From Shinisaurus crocodilurus (lineage: Eukaryota > Chordata > Lepidosauria > Squamata > Shinisauridae), in NCBI GenBank assembly GCA_021292165.1, contig CM037878.1:289712971-289776970 (forward strand): DNA of 64,000 bases, written 5' to 3'. Positions 11,396 through 21,724 of the stretch are shown here, in pieces. Under the pieces are notes generated by a model. The model was not told the DNA's origin. It ran no database searches and was given only the letters and a program-made list of their open reading frames with translations. Numbering within the stretch: the first letter of the stretch is position 1; each line of letters begins with the position of its first letter. A program made the position numbers and the translations under genes.

Positions 11396-12060
11396 TTCTT
11401 TGGGCCAGAGTGACAGACGAACAGGCGAAGGGATGCTCTGAACGATGATGTTCTTTGTAAATAAAATTATAGGGCTCTCCTAATGTCTAAGGAATTAAAT
11501 TTGACCTCCAATGGGGAGGCAGGCTAAGGATGGAAAGATGGTAACTGAGCTAGATGGAACTGTGAGACTATTTTAAATAAATACCAGAAACGGTTGATCA
11601 TGCAAAAGAGCACACAATTCACTCACAGGACGCATCAGAGCGATGGCAACCAGGAAGGCCACCTTCATCATGAGGAGCCTTAGGTCAACTGTAGCCATAG
11701 GCTCGAAGGATCTTGCCATCAGTTGAATGAGAACCATCAACAGGCTCTATGCAGGAACAGGTGGGAAGATTGGTGGATAAAGGTTGGAAAGTCCTTTAAG
11801 GAAACATTTAACATCAGGGTGCAAGTTAAGAGAGTAGCCCTCTATCTTGTTATGATTGGCTGATAGTGCAGCTAAGTAATGGATGAGAGTGCTAGACACT
11901 TAAGTCTTCAAAGAGGGAGAGAGGTGTTGCTATGCTGCCTAGGACAGGCGGATGGTTTCACCTTGAAACACCAGAGCCAGGTCTCCCTTATCCTCAGGAT
12001 AGGCACCCAACTATCTCCCAGAGGAAGAGTTGATAATTTGGCATAGCCACCTAGTAGTTG
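11396..12060 (-). pseudogene. DIRS tyrosine recombinase N-terminal and core part (copy A)
   Basis: Minus-strand pieces read FLKGLSNLYPPIFPPVPAW, SFEPMATVDLR and VAFLVAIALM..VSEL. This is the region of the DIRS recombinase carrying the first catalytic Arg (the expected ARR triplet reads LMR here). The order matches copy B at 54330-54800. Stops occur at about 11940 and elsewhere. The N-terminal phrase HNKIEG followed by the VKCFLKGL helix is typical of DIRS recombinases. Confidence 0.82.
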
Positions 12061-12589
12061 GATACCTTAATTCCCAACGTTGCCAAGCCATACAGCCGTC
12101 TGCCGAGCACATCAAGATGGCAACCGTCCTTGTCAACAGGAGGAGTGGAGCCTCCTCAATTTACCCTGCGCTGCCTCAACAACAAGAGAGTTTGGAGCTG
12201 GACGAGTGAAGAAAATCCGGGCGTTCCTGTCCTGAACACAATACATCCCCTCAAGCCACTAAGATATGGGAGGCATAGACGAGGGGGCCTTCCACGACTG
12301 TTTAATGGTACAGTGCAGAGCTGGAAGGAGCGGAATCGCCACTGGCCTGGAAAGTTCAGCATTTGCAGCATCCAACACTGTGTCTCAAATGGGGCTCCGC
12401 GCAGGGTCCATATGTATGATGCACAGAGACCAAGAAGAAAAACCCACGAGAAAATAGGAAAGGAAGAAAGAACTCTGCTCAGCATCCCAGGAGGAGACAA
12501 GAACAAGTTTGTTTGTTTTTAAGAGTAATACCATGAGGTAGAGAACATCCAAATGCTGCTAATCACTGCAGCGGAAAAAAAGGAACTGA
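12061..12589 (-). pseudogene. DIRS copy A 5' internal region, function unclear
   Basis: Lies between the left terminal repeat and the recombinase remnant. No reverse transcriptase motif is visible on the minus strand. The plus-strand 154-codon frame at 12058-12522 has no family resemblance. Around 12412-12440 the phrase 'gatgcacagagaccaagaag' resembles 'ggtcacagagactaagaag' at 12717-12735, suggesting a local direct duplication of the outer repeat sequence. Confidence 0.45.
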
Positions 12590-12752
12590 GAGGCAGGTGG
12601 GAGCCATGCCTGGAGCATGTGCAGAGGAGATAGGCGAGGCTCCCACCAAAACTCTGATCAGGTCCAGAATGTTCCGAATGACTGTTCTGCTCAGGCACAT
12701 AACCCCATGCGTGTGGGTCACAGAGACTAAGAAGAATAACCAATACAAATTG
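12590..12752 (-). repeat. DIRS copy A left inverted terminal repeat
   Basis: Its reverse complement contains 'catggctcccacctgcctct' and 'cattcggaacattctggac', aligning with the right repeat at 9345-9500. The outermost part includes the phrase 'ccccatgcgtgtgggtcac', which is related to the inverted second half of the internal complementary region. Confidence 0.85.
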
Positions 12753-12867
12753 GAGGTAGTAGAGCGAAAAATGAATAGGCCTCTTAGCTTAAAATGCAGC
12801 CCAGGTAAATTGATGGATCTCTCATCCAGAAGACTAATCAGATTGAATGTGTGCTCTCCCTGCAGGT

Positions 12868-13140
12868 ACATCACTTTTAGACACACCTGCAGGGGAGACA
12901 CTTCCTGGGGCAAGGTCCCATGCAGCTGCAGTATGTGTGTGAATACCACAACCATGTGATTGTAGCCACTCAGTGGGCTCTTTCTCATCCCACACCAGAG
13001 CCATTTTCCTTCCTGTTGGGATGGCAATTAAGCATGAAAGATATACACTGGCAGCTCTAACCACATAGTTGTTGTATTCACACACATTGTAGCTGCATGG
13101 GATCACATGGCGGAAGAGCCTCCCCCATGGCTGTGAGAGA
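12868..13140. repeat. Imperfect inverted repeat, about 270 bp
   Basis: The left arm (about 12910-12965: 'cagtatgtgtgtgaatacca') pairs with the right arm (about 13055-13110: 'gtattcacacacattgtagc'). Pairing extends outward through 'gtcccatgcagctgc' / 'gtagctgcatgggat'. Probably a decayed foldback DNA element; no target duplication was found. Confidence 0.6.
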
Positions 13141-13544
13141 GAAAGAGCATGCCAGCCACCAGACTCAGGGCAGTCACACACAAAAAAGTCCCATTGCAGA
13201 AACATACAGCCTGAAGAAGAGTCTGGCCCATTCAAAAGCTTGCATCCAGAACTTTGGTTTGGATCAACTACTGTTTAAAGCAATCCTTCACTTCATCAGT
13301 GTTAACCTACACAAGTCAGCAAGAGACAGTTTTGCCAGCAGGATGAACCCTGTTTTTGAAGGGAAAAAAGAACTCATCTTCTTTATTAGTGGAGGACAGA
13401 ACTACACATCACCTCAACAAATTTGTGTTTCCAAACCTGTATCTGTCAATGTAACATGAATGCCGGGATATTTGTAGGGGCAAATCAGTGGGAGTGAGGG
13501 AGGAGTTCCTGTACTCAACTGTTCTTGTACTCTCCAGTTATTCC
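13141..13544. other. Unassigned stretch
   Basis: A 120-codon plus-strand frame (13097-13459) runs through here but shows no recognised domain and begins within the inverted repeat. I see no repeat family. Confidence 0.35.
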
Positions 13545-13775
13545 CTGCCTGGTTTGTTTGTTTTTATCATTGTTTCTTGTTTCTACTATGTTTTTAATTT
13601 ACCTGTACACTGCCCAGAGAACTTCAGTTATTGGACCATCTAAAACTGCAGCAATAAATAGTTTTGTTTAATTGTTAATGATTGTTTTATTGTTCTTTGA
13701 ATGTTGTTAGCCACCTTGAGAACTGCTTTGGTAAGTGGAAAGGCAGCATATAAATTATTCTGATAAAATAAACAA
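13545..13775 (+). mobile_element. L2-like LINE 3' ends (two adjacent fragments)
   Basis: The first tip reads 'cactgcccagagaacttcag' near 13608. The second reads 'agccaccttgagaactgctt' near 13710 and ends 'gcagcatataaatt'. Both follow T-rich 3' UTRs like the tips at 19.7 and 46.8 kb. Confidence 0.55.
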
Positions 13776-14449
13776 ACTACACAGCCTGAATCCAGCTATA
13801 AGACATGACAACTCCAGGGCCCTTTACGGGAAGGAGAACAAGTAGAGGGGAATCCTCAAATTATGCCCCTCTTTAAAAGCAGAAACTTTAGAGCTCTACA
13901 GTCTAGACAGAACTAATTTCCTTGTCTCTTAAAAACAGGGATTAAACAAATCTGACAGTACCATTTCTTCTTACATGTGAGAGCAGAGAGACACTTGGGG
14001 CTAGCAACTTGGCAAAATTCCAGTAGCTGCTTTCTTGGGAAACTGAAGAAAAAGCAGCCTACAAAAAAGAAGATATTCCTACCTAGGAGCCACAGCAATT
14101 AAGAATGTTGAATTGACAGTGAAATTACACTGAAAAAACTGAAAGCTTTAAAAAAAGTAATTTGAGATACCGGTAATCTGATATTTTATACCGAATGCAC
14201 AATGGCTAGGAAATTTATTTCAGAATGCACAATGGACTACTAAGACACCCTTTGGCCTACAAAATGCCACTGAACCAACTCTGTAACAGGCAAATTAGCT
14301 CTTCTAGGTCCTTTTTCTAGTTTAGAGAAAGTTAGATTTCCTTTGTCTGTTTTTTTGTCTTATATTCCAGGGGTTAATAGGAATGGGTAGGATCCTTGCC
14401 ATCCATGTACACAGGACCCCAGATCCAACTTCCAGAACACCTTTCGTTA
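13776..14449. other. Unassigned stretch
   Basis: The block 'gtctcttaaaaacagggat' followed by 'ttcttacatgtgagagc' occurs at 13924-13984 and again at 15172-15233, so a small diverged direct repeat spans this interval. Otherwise nothing recognised. Confidence 0.4.
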
Positions 14450-14451
14450 AG

Positions 14452-14564
14452 GTATCCTTCCCCAAACTGGCATCCTCCAGATGTGGAAGTCATCCTGGCT
14501 GGGATGATGATTGGAGTTGCAGTCCAACACATCTGGAGGGCACCAGGTTGGGGAAGGCAAAGGA
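14452..14564. mobile_element. Palindromic hAT-type MITE, diverged
   Basis: Left arm CCTTCCCCAAACTGG / cctccagatgtg; right arm cacatctggagg / CCAGGTTGGGGAAGG. Same family as the foldback at 60199-60334. It is too diverged to show a target duplication. Confidence 0.7.
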
Positions 14565-14682
14565 TGTGAGATTGAGACAGACACTCTTCCTGAGCCACTG
14601 GGCAGCTGAGCTGAGACCTCCTCCTCCTGCCAGTCGAAGGTTGATAGCATGTTGTTTCAGTAACGACCTGAACTGGCCTTAG

Positions 14683-14758
14683 AATCATAGAATAGCAGAG
14701 TTGGGAGGGGCCTATAAGGCCATCGAGTCCAACCCCCTGTGCAACGCAGGAATCCAAG
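14683..14758 (-). mobile_element. CR1 3' tip
   Basis: 'agaatcatagaatagcagag' followed by the reverse of the CR1 3' block ('gccatcgagtccaacccc'). Severely 5'-truncated, as is common for CR1. It lies five bases from a 5S SINE in the same orientation. Confidence 0.85.
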
Positions 14759-14762
14759 TCAC

Positions 14763-14925
14763 AGATTTCATAGATTTCATAATAGAGTTGGAAGGGGCCT
14801 GCAAGGCCATCGAGTCCAACTCCCTGCTCAATGCAGGAAACTAGAGGAGGGGTCTCCCATCCAAGTAATAACCAGGCCTGACCCTGCTTAGCTTTCCACG
14901 CTCAGACAAGCTGAGCCAGCGTAAG
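14763..14925 (-). mobile_element. 5S rRNA-derived SINE with CR1-type tail
   Basis: Minus-strand copy. The reverse of the 5S promoter half is 'ggtctcccatccaagtaata' and 'accctgcttagctttccac'. The CR1-type block 'ccatcgagtccaactcc' follows toward the tail, which ends in the TCTATGAAA unit repeated (14763-14780). Confidence 0.9.
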
Positions 14926-15024
14926 CCAATTACAAGAGGCGAGAAAGGGGCAACTGCAGCTTTCCTTCAGCAGGATGTGGGGGCAGATGGCTATTCCCCA
15001 CTGACACTATAGGGCTGAATGGAG

Positions 15025-15050
15025 CAAAAAAAAAAAAAAAAAAAAAAAAG
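15025..15050. repeat. Poly-A run
   Basis: About 25 consecutive A. It could be the tail of a lost retrotransposed sequence, but no source is visible to its left. Confidence 0.8.
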
Positions 15051-15423
15051 TCATATGGAAAATAAACCTTTAGGTTGCAATCCACCATTCATTATTTTCC
15101 ATCTAGATTATCTTAATATAAAGGTAGGATACAATTCCCATGAATGAATGAATGCATGAATGAAATATAGGTCTCTTAAAAACAGGGATGAAACAACAAA
15201 TCTGGCAGAACTATTCCTTCTTACATGTGAGAGCTAGCTATGTAAAAAGAAATCCAGAAATATGTGGGTAACCAAAGTACAACATAGGAGGAGCTCTGGT
15301 GGATCAGAATAAGGTTAATCATCCTATTTCCCACACTGGCTAGCCAGACGTCTCTGAGAAAACACAAGTAAGATATGAAGGCAATAATCCTCTAAACAAT
15401 GTGAAACCAAAGGCATATAGATG

Positions 15424-15640
15424 TTTGTTTGTTTCATTTATATCTCACCTTTCCTCTAAGGAGCCCAAGGTAGTGTATATGATCCTCCTCCTCTTCATTT
15501 TAGCCTGTGAGGTAGGCTAGGCTGAGAGTCAGTGATTGGCCCAAGGTCACCCAGTGAGCTTCATGGCCACGCAGGGACTAGAACCCGGATCTCCCGAGTC
15601 CCAGTCCAATGCTCTAGCCACTACACCACACTGGCATCAC
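15424..15640 (-). mobile_element. tRNA-derived SINE (type A)
   Basis: Minus-strand copy. The reversed B-box region reads 'ggactagaacccggatctcc'; the reversed head is 'ctctagccactacaccacac'. The 3' end at the left edge is 'catttatatctcacctttcc'. The tail is short. Confidence 0.88.
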
Positions 15641-15641
15641 T

Positions 15642-16395
15642 AGTAGTCATTACTTGACATATCCTCTATTATTTTTCCCTGAATCCCTTTTTAAGGTAAT
15701 CTAAGCTAGTGGCCATCACCACATCTTGAAGCAGTGAACCCATAAATTAATAATGCCTTGTGTGAAGTAGTCCTTTTGCCTGTCCTGAATCTCCCACCAT
15801 TCAGCTTCACTAGTTGACTGAGTCCTAGTATTGAGAGGGGGAGAAAAACTCTATCCACTTCCTCCACACTATATCCCACCTTAGTCATCTTTTTTAAAAC
15901 CAAAAAGACCCAAACATATAGCTTTTCCTCTTAGGGAAGGTGATCTAGCCCACAAATCTTTCAATTAAAACGTGGCTTTTCAGGCGGGAATATGGGGTGG
16001 GTTAGGATTTTTAAGTTTTGTACTGTTTTTAATTGTGTTTTACACTGGGGGGGGGGTTCCTTGTATTTTATTGGATTGTACATCACTCAGAGAGGCTGGA
16101 TGACTGGCCAGATGGGCAATTCAAAAATATAATAAATAAATAAATAAATTGACCTTTTCTAGCTCTACAATATCTGCTTTGAGATGGGGTGACCAGAAGT
16201 ATAGGCAGTATTCCACATGTGGTCTCACCATATATTTGTATAAGTGTATTATGATCCCGGCAGTTTCATTTTTTATCCTTCCCCTAATAAACCTTGACAT
16301 GGAATTTGTTTTTTTCACAAGAGGCTGTACATTGGACGGACCTCCTTCCTGGCTGCTCATCACCAGCTCACACCGCATCACTGTATCTTTGAAGT
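15642..16395 (-). pseudogene. CR1/L3-like LINE ORF2 C-terminal fragment, split by an L2 tip
   Basis: The minus-strand translation gives VRPHVEYCLYFWSPHLKADI, the conserved stretch near the C-terminus of CR1-family reverse transcriptases, and KKTNSMSRFIRGRI upstream. After a 188-bp interruption (15962-16149) it resumes with YSVEEVDRVFLPLSILG and RFRTGKRTTSHKA. The interrupting L2 3' end is on the opposite strand, so it inserted later. Inactive. Confidence 0.8.
15962..16149 (+). mobile_element. L2 3' end nested in CR1/L3-like LINE
   Basis: 'caggcgggaatatggggtgg' then 'ctggatgactggccagatgg' and the tail 'aaatataataaataaataaa'. The same 3' end closes the L2 at 33.2-34.8 kb. Confidence 0.88.
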
Positions 16396-16409
16396 TTTGG
16401 AATTTTTTT

Positions 16410-16735
16410 GCTCCAATGTGGATCAGAGGGTCTTTTCAGTAGTGGTACTCATTATGTAACAGCCTTCCCAGAGAGGTTCACCTTGTGCTATCCCTGTGGA
16501 CTTTTCAGCACCTTTCCGTTCACCAAGGCCTCTAAAAAACAAACTCATGTAGTCCAAGCCTTTCAGTTTTAAAATCTGTGTATTTAAATTATGGAGTGCT
16601 GTGAGTTTTGTTTTGTTGTCACATTTTATGTTGCTTTTGGATTTTATGTGCTATTTTGTATTTAGATAGTTTTCATGTTTATTGTAAGCTGCCCAAAGAA
16701 CTTTATGTTATGGGGCAGCCCAAAATGAATACCTT
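16410..16735 (+). mobile_element. L2-like LINE 3' region with terminal hairpin
   Basis: Ends with a stem GCTGCCCA (16688-16695) and TGGGGCAGC (16711-16719), the L2 3' hairpin with a changed base pair. Upstream is a T-rich 3' UTR and a decayed coding end. Confidence 0.65.
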
Positions 16736-17009
16736 TATGCTTACTTACACTGAACTTCATTTGCCATTTTGTTTCCAATTTACACAGTTTGGATCTCTTC
16801 ACAGTCTGCTTTGTTTTTTTTACCACCCTGAATGATTTGGTGTTATCTGAAAACTTGGCCACCTTACTGCTCGCCCTGAAGTCCAGGCACTGCAAGGACC
16901 TGCAAGGTGGCAGTGTCAATAGTGCAAGCTAGTCAAGGTAATAAGAGCAATGGATTATATGAAAAACTACCATTGGGAATGCACCCCAAGTCAACACCAT
17001 AGACATACA

Positions 17010-17042
17010 CGTGCACGCACACACACGTACACTACGCATGCG

Positions 17043-17087
<45 letters not shown>

Positions 17088-17715
17088 GTATAAAAGAAAG
17101 TGTCCTGACTGACTGACTGATCAACGCCCAGCTCAAACCGTTTAATCTAGGAACGTGAAATTTTGAAGGAACATTGCTTTTATGATGTAGAGCCCCACTA
17201 AGGAAGGATTTTTGGAAATTCCGTCCATAAGGGGGTGAAAAAAGGGGGCAAAATCGTCCCACTCTCATATCTGCAGTTCTGCAAATGGGCGTCACCTCAT
17301 AATTGCTGTAGGAGCCAACTTGCTGCAGGAGCCAATAGCAGCACTTATGCAAATAGCCCGTACGTATGAATTCCTGCAGGGGCCAATAGGGCTGGGTATG
17401 CAGGAAACTTTTTACATGACTGGGTGAAAAGGGAGGGAAACTTTTTAAATGACTGACTGTTGTGGGGGGGGCATCGTCGCAGAGGCTCCATCACGTTTAG
17501 ACGGAGCTACCCCAAACTTGGCATGCTCACTCTTCATCACCTGTAGACCCTCAGGATTAACCTGATTTTTCTGTCACAAAAGATTTCTGCTGCCAGCACC
17601 CAGCCTAAGCGTTACACTTAGTGAGAGACACTGCATCTTTTCCATACATGTTTCTTTTAAAAACAATTATACCAAATCCTAAAATCCACACGAGCGCAGC
17701 CGCGGGCAACAGCTA

Positions 17716-17745
<30 letters not shown>
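17010..17745. mobile_element. Microsatellite-bounded interspersed element (MINE-like), class uncertain
   Basis: About 640 bp of non-coding sequence. The left border is (CA)n ending in tatatatgtataaaag. It opens with 'gtcctgactgactgactgat', runs to 'ccgcgggcaacagctagtg' and then (TG)n ending in tatatatg. The border microsatellites are inverted copies of each other. The right end in reverse reads ACTAGCTGTTGCCCGCGG, a motif I recall from microsatellite-associated elements in insects; this is memory, not a search. There is no protein-coding frame. A Helitron-like or Penelope-like origin are alternatives. Confidence 0.6.
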
Positions 17746-17746
<1 letters not shown>

Positions 17747-18937
17747 CAAGCCATCTGGCTGCAATTTGTAATAGGGGAGAACTTAGAAAGGTATGGGTTC
17801 TCCCCTCATTTTTTACTAGAACACCAGCTTAATTATAGGCTCCCTCGGACACTCCCCTGTCTACAAGATGGCAACATTTTTGCACTGCTCACTGAAAGTG
17901 CTGAAATAATGATTTGGAAATGTGTGTGTGTACATAGTACTTCCAGGTATGCCTTTGACCTGCCAGAACCTGAACAAAGGCTATGACTCTCTGAGATTCT
18001 TTTATCCCCGTCAAGTGATAATCGGCCACATCTACAACAAATCATCCAAGTACATTCCTCACCCTGCAACAGCAGTGATGTTATCAGCAAGAAAAAGTGG
18101 GAGACAGAACTTTGGCAATCCAAGGCCTTGATACGCTCGATCATATCTTTCCAGACTTTTGGCTCCTCACTGGCGACATTAATCCTATCACAAGCGCTTG
18201 CATGATCAAGCACTACACACCAGTTAGTAACAAAGACTTTCCCAGTCTCACAGGTATTCCCTTTTTCTGTCTTCCCATCCCTTTCTTCCTGAGCCCGTTT
18301 ATCCGCTTTCCCATTAGTGGAGCAACCCTAAATGGCTTGTTTGTTCCTCCCCGGCCTCCTAAAAAATTCTCTCTGCCCCCTAGAAACTTAGAACATTTCC
18401 CCTAGCCCTGAATAAGGTCACACTGTTTTTTGTAAGCCTGTGAATGCAGCTGGCCTCTTTTCTTCCTTCAGATCCCTTCTTGCCTCTGCCACGCTAACAT
18501 CCTCTCCCTTGTCTTCCCTCCTGCCTTTCCCACAGCTCTAATCAGTTCAGAATGCCTCAAAGCCCATTTTTCTCTGCTGTTGCTATCATTGTGTCACTCC
18601 CCATCAGCTTCAAGCTTCTACCTCTTACTTTTAAGCCCGCCACCTCAGCATCCCTTCTTTTCCCTAACATCCCTTCTCACTTACTTCAAGTTCATCAACT
18701 GTTGTCTATGCCTTTCCATTCCTGCCTCTTGGCCTTTGGCTAGGCTGATTCCCATGCCTATAGCAGCCTTCCCTTCTCTATTCTAAAGCCTTCCCTCAAG
18801 GTCCACTTTTAAACTTTTGCTTAAAAGTTTATACCGATTCACTCTAGCTTTACCTGCTCCTACACAACCCTATCCTCTTTACTCACTATTCATCCCTGAC
18901 CCATCCTCCCATCTCCCCTGTCCTCGCCTAACGCAAA
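17746..18937. other. Unassigned, partly pyrimidine-rich stretch
   Basis: 18240-18930 is strongly C+T rich on the plus strand and gives spurious frames. It may include an old L2 fragment near 18780 ('aaagccttccctcaaggtcc'). A 126-codon minus frame at 17833-18213 has no recognised domain. Confidence 0.35.
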
Positions 18938-19230
18938 GACCCAGTTTGCACGTCACACTGCAATTGCCAGGGTTAAGAGAAGCAACAAGCACATTGCCTC
19001 CCACATGCTCATCATTTCTGTTTTCAATTAACAACCCAGGAAAGCCACATGTGAACCAGGAAACTCTGGGTTGTTTATGCATTAAACAACTAATGTGTTA
19101 GCCCAACAATTGCACATGGTTTGTTGTTGGGTTAACTCTGGGTTTTTATGCATTAAACAACTAATGTGTTAGCCCAACAATTGCACATGGTTTGTTGTTG
19201 GGTTAACTCTGGGTTGTTGGTGTCATTGGA
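18938..19230. mobile_element. MITE-like element with internal tandem duplication
   Basis: The left end GACCCAGTTTGCACGTCACA matches the end of the element at 25756. The interior has 'aacaacccagg' and 'tgggttgttt' words as in the 7.3-kb copy. The right end is unclear. Confidence 0.55.
19062..19217. repeat. Tandem duplication, about 72-bp unit, two copies
   Basis: Units 19062-19133 and 19134-19204 are almost identical. They start AACTCTGGGTT and contain gcattaaacaactaatgtg; a third partial start follows at 19205. They differ mainly by a short change near 19143. Confidence 0.92.
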
Positions 19231-19439
19231 GGTTACCATGGAATCCCCAGATGCCCCAGTTGCACAGCAACAGTAACCAGTCACAGCTAAGGCTGGTTAA
19301 ACGGAAGGAAAAGGAGTACGGTTGCTTGAGATAATTACTCACTCCAGGGAGCTGGGATTAGCCACATTTCCACATGGAAGAAAACAGTGAATTTACTGTT
19401 GTATGGTGCACAAAGTGGCCATAAGCCTTCTTAGCAGGA

Positions 19440-19570
19440 CCATAACTGTGGAGCTCATGATTTGCATGAAGGTGGTCACAAATTCAATCCCTGATATTTC
19501 CAGTTAAAACAATCAGGTAGCAGGTTATGGAGATCCTGGAGATTCACTGTCAGAGTAGACCTGGAGTCTC
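19440..19570 (+). mobile_element. tRNA-derived SINE (type B), degenerate
   Basis: Order of blocks: 'tgatttgcatgaaggtggtc', 'aattcaatccctgatatttc', 'ggagatcctggagattcact'. Short and diverged; the 3' end is lost. Confidence 0.55.
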
Positions 19571-19624
19571 CAATGTGGTGCCCGTGGGCAACATGGCACA
19601 TGGGGGGCAGGGGGGAATTGTCAC

Positions 19625-19800
19625 CTGTAGGCTTAGTTTTATTAACCTTTTGTATTGTCATTTTAAACTGCGCTTTTAAATCTGGTTTTTAATCTTTTTA
19701 ACTATATTGTATGTTTTTATTGTTGTTGTTTATGTATAAATTGTTGTGAACCGCCCAGAGAACTTCAGCTGTGGGGCGGTATAGAAATGAAATAAAAGGA
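19625..19800 (+). mobile_element. L2-like 3' end with terminal hairpin
   Basis: T-rich UTR followed by the stem CCGCCCA (19751-19757) and TGGGGCGG, ending 'tatagaaatgaaataaaagg'. Confidence 0.82.
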
Positions 19801-20445
19801 TACCCCCAGAGGCTTGCCATGGCGCCTGTCAAGCTATCTGCTCCCCTCTTTGCCAGGTTGCTCAATTTATTTGTTTTTAAGAGAACAAAGTGGTCTCCCC
19901 AGCCTGTGCTACTCCTCTGCCGACTTGCTGTTCCTTGCTGGGCCTTCACTACACATGCCCACTTCCATTTGGATTGGACAGCAGACCTTTGGGTTAGTTG
20001 GAGGAAAGAGAGAAGAATTTGTGGTGATGAGATGTGGCTGTGTGTTATGAACTGTAGGAGGAAAGGCAAGGGGAAGGTGGAAAATGAAGTGGATAGAGCC
20101 ATGGGTAGGGAGAGAAAGAGACTGAGATCTTAGGGGAGGGTGAGTTTGCTGGAAGAAAGAGAGATGGGGGTATGTGAAGTGTCTGGCAGAGAGAGAGAAG
20201 TCAGATTTGGGGGCTGAGTTGGCTGGCATGCGCGCACACACGGTTTGCCTTCTGTGAAAGGGGTATTTCTTGTTGGAGCAGAAAACTGAGTTCAAAAGGG
20301 TCCTTTTTTGTTTTAGGGCTCAGACCCCAAACTTCTGCTTTGTACTCAGTTTGAGCAAATTACTGGTCCTTTAGCTGCACCAGTTTTGTTTTCTGAGATG
20401 GGTGTTTCTACATCCACCATGTTTTAGACCACTGGCCACACTGAC

Positions 20446-20531
20446 AGGAATCCCCAACCGCTGGCCCAGGCTGGCTGGGGCTGAGGGAAGTTGAAGTCCA
20501 AAACTTCAACTTCAAGGATGGGGAAGGCTGG
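20446..20531. mobile_element. Palindromic MITE, strongly decayed
   Basis: 'gaatccccaaccgctggccc' on the left and 'ggatggggaaggctgg' on the right are the decayed arms of the 60199-type foldback. Confidence 0.45.
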
Positions 20532-20585
20532 TTTAGTGTTTTTACCTATTCAATATAATCTCCCAGATTTTTAAAAAATAATTGC

Positions 20586-20745
20586 ATTTTTATCTGGTCC
20601 TATTTCCAAGAAGCTCAAGGTGGCAGTTCATGGTTCTCCCCAACTCATTTTATCCTCACAACCGCTCAGTAAGGTAGGCTGAGTTTTGTGTGACTAGCTC
20701 CCATGAGCTTCATGGCTGAATGGAAATTTGAACTCAGGTCTAAAC
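20586..20745 (-). mobile_element. tRNA-derived SINE (type A-like), old
   Basis: 'cattttatcctcacaaccgc' and 'cccatgagcttcatggctga' match the reverse of the type A SINE body. The head is incomplete. Confidence 0.6.
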
Positions 20746-21724
20746 CTTGTGCTAAGGAGCCTGTTCAGAACAGGCACAACAAGGATCAGGAACACTAGTT
20801 CCACAGGGCCTTCAGTCCCCTATATAGAAATCCGCAGAAGCAACCAAGTGGCTCACAGAAATCTTTCCTGGCCCTTTTACTGCTTTGTTCCCGCTCAGGC
20901 AGGTTTATTTAATGTTCCGCCTTGACTTGACTTAAAGGTTACTCAAGCTTCAGCATTCATTCCTCTCTCTAAGGCACTGCATCTAAGCTGGCTCGCCCAC
21001 ATAACCTGTCCAAAATTTAAATTAGGACTTGCCAACAAAGCTGAAATCTTAATTTGCCTCTTACTACATAACAAAGGCTTGTTTCTTTGACCCACAGTTT
21101 TTATGGGGCATGCCTGAAGGAGGCACTTAATCACAATAATTTGTAGACGCTGGGAAATGTTCACATTTCATGACAGCATGGCATTAAAAAAAAACAAGAG
21201 TGACATGAGCAACCATAGGAGCCCTAAACTCCCATTCCAGGGATGAGTTATGATTTCATTTAGATAACGATTCCCAAAGGAAACAGTGTTATAGGATGTT
21301 CATGGGACTACTCCAAAGTAAACTTCTATTTGCAAAGGTAAGGCCAGAGGGAAACAGGAAGTGTGTAAGGGCTGAGACAACCTAGCTTATTAACTAAACT
21401 TTGCAAATGAAGAGCACTTCTGAGAAATCCAGGTATATTCAGCACAGCATGTACAGCCTACGAAATTGTTGGCGGGCTATACACAGAGAACACACGCTTA
21501 CCAATACAAACAAGGCTGGCGCGCCAGGAACAAGCAGTAAATTATACATCAGAAGTATCTGCTGCCACTTCCAGCCAGGCTTTTGAAGGCAGAGCTATGT
21601 AGAACATGCTCAGTGGGAAGGCATCATGAAAAAGAAGGTACAAACCTTTTGTTCTAATCTCATCCCAGCCACTGAAAGGTTTGCCATGGTGTTAGGAAAG
21701 CTGGTGTAATTTTCCAGGACGTAT
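20746..21724. other. Unassigned stretch
   Basis: No recognised repeat, gene or strong hairpin. Confidence 0.35.

Larger units (their letters stand above)
9328..12755 (-). mobile_element. DIRS-like tyrosine-recombinase retrotransposon, copy A (internally deleted, interrupted)
   Basis: Minus-strand DIRS element recognised by structure and coding remnants. Inverted terminal repeats lie at about 9345-9500 and 12590-12750. An internal complementary region (9528-9615) pairs with the outer ends. Tyrosine recombinase remnants read right to left at 12060-11396 and 10083-9868. DIRS elements use this recombinase instead of a DDE integrase and so leave no target duplication. No reverse transcriptase region is visible between the left repeat and the recombinase, so the copy is internally deleted. 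Three later insertions sit inside it: a tRNA SINE (9631-9859), a 5S SINE (10098-10226) and an L2 (10227-11395). Confidence 0.85.

Noticed and set aside
12058..12522. 154-codon plus-strand frame as a host gene
   Set aside because: Antisense to the DIRS element's internal region, with no recognisable domain or splice context.
17833..18213. 126-codon minus-strand frame as a gene
   Set aside because: No recognised domain, no convincing splice sites; partly low-complexity neighbours. Left unassigned.
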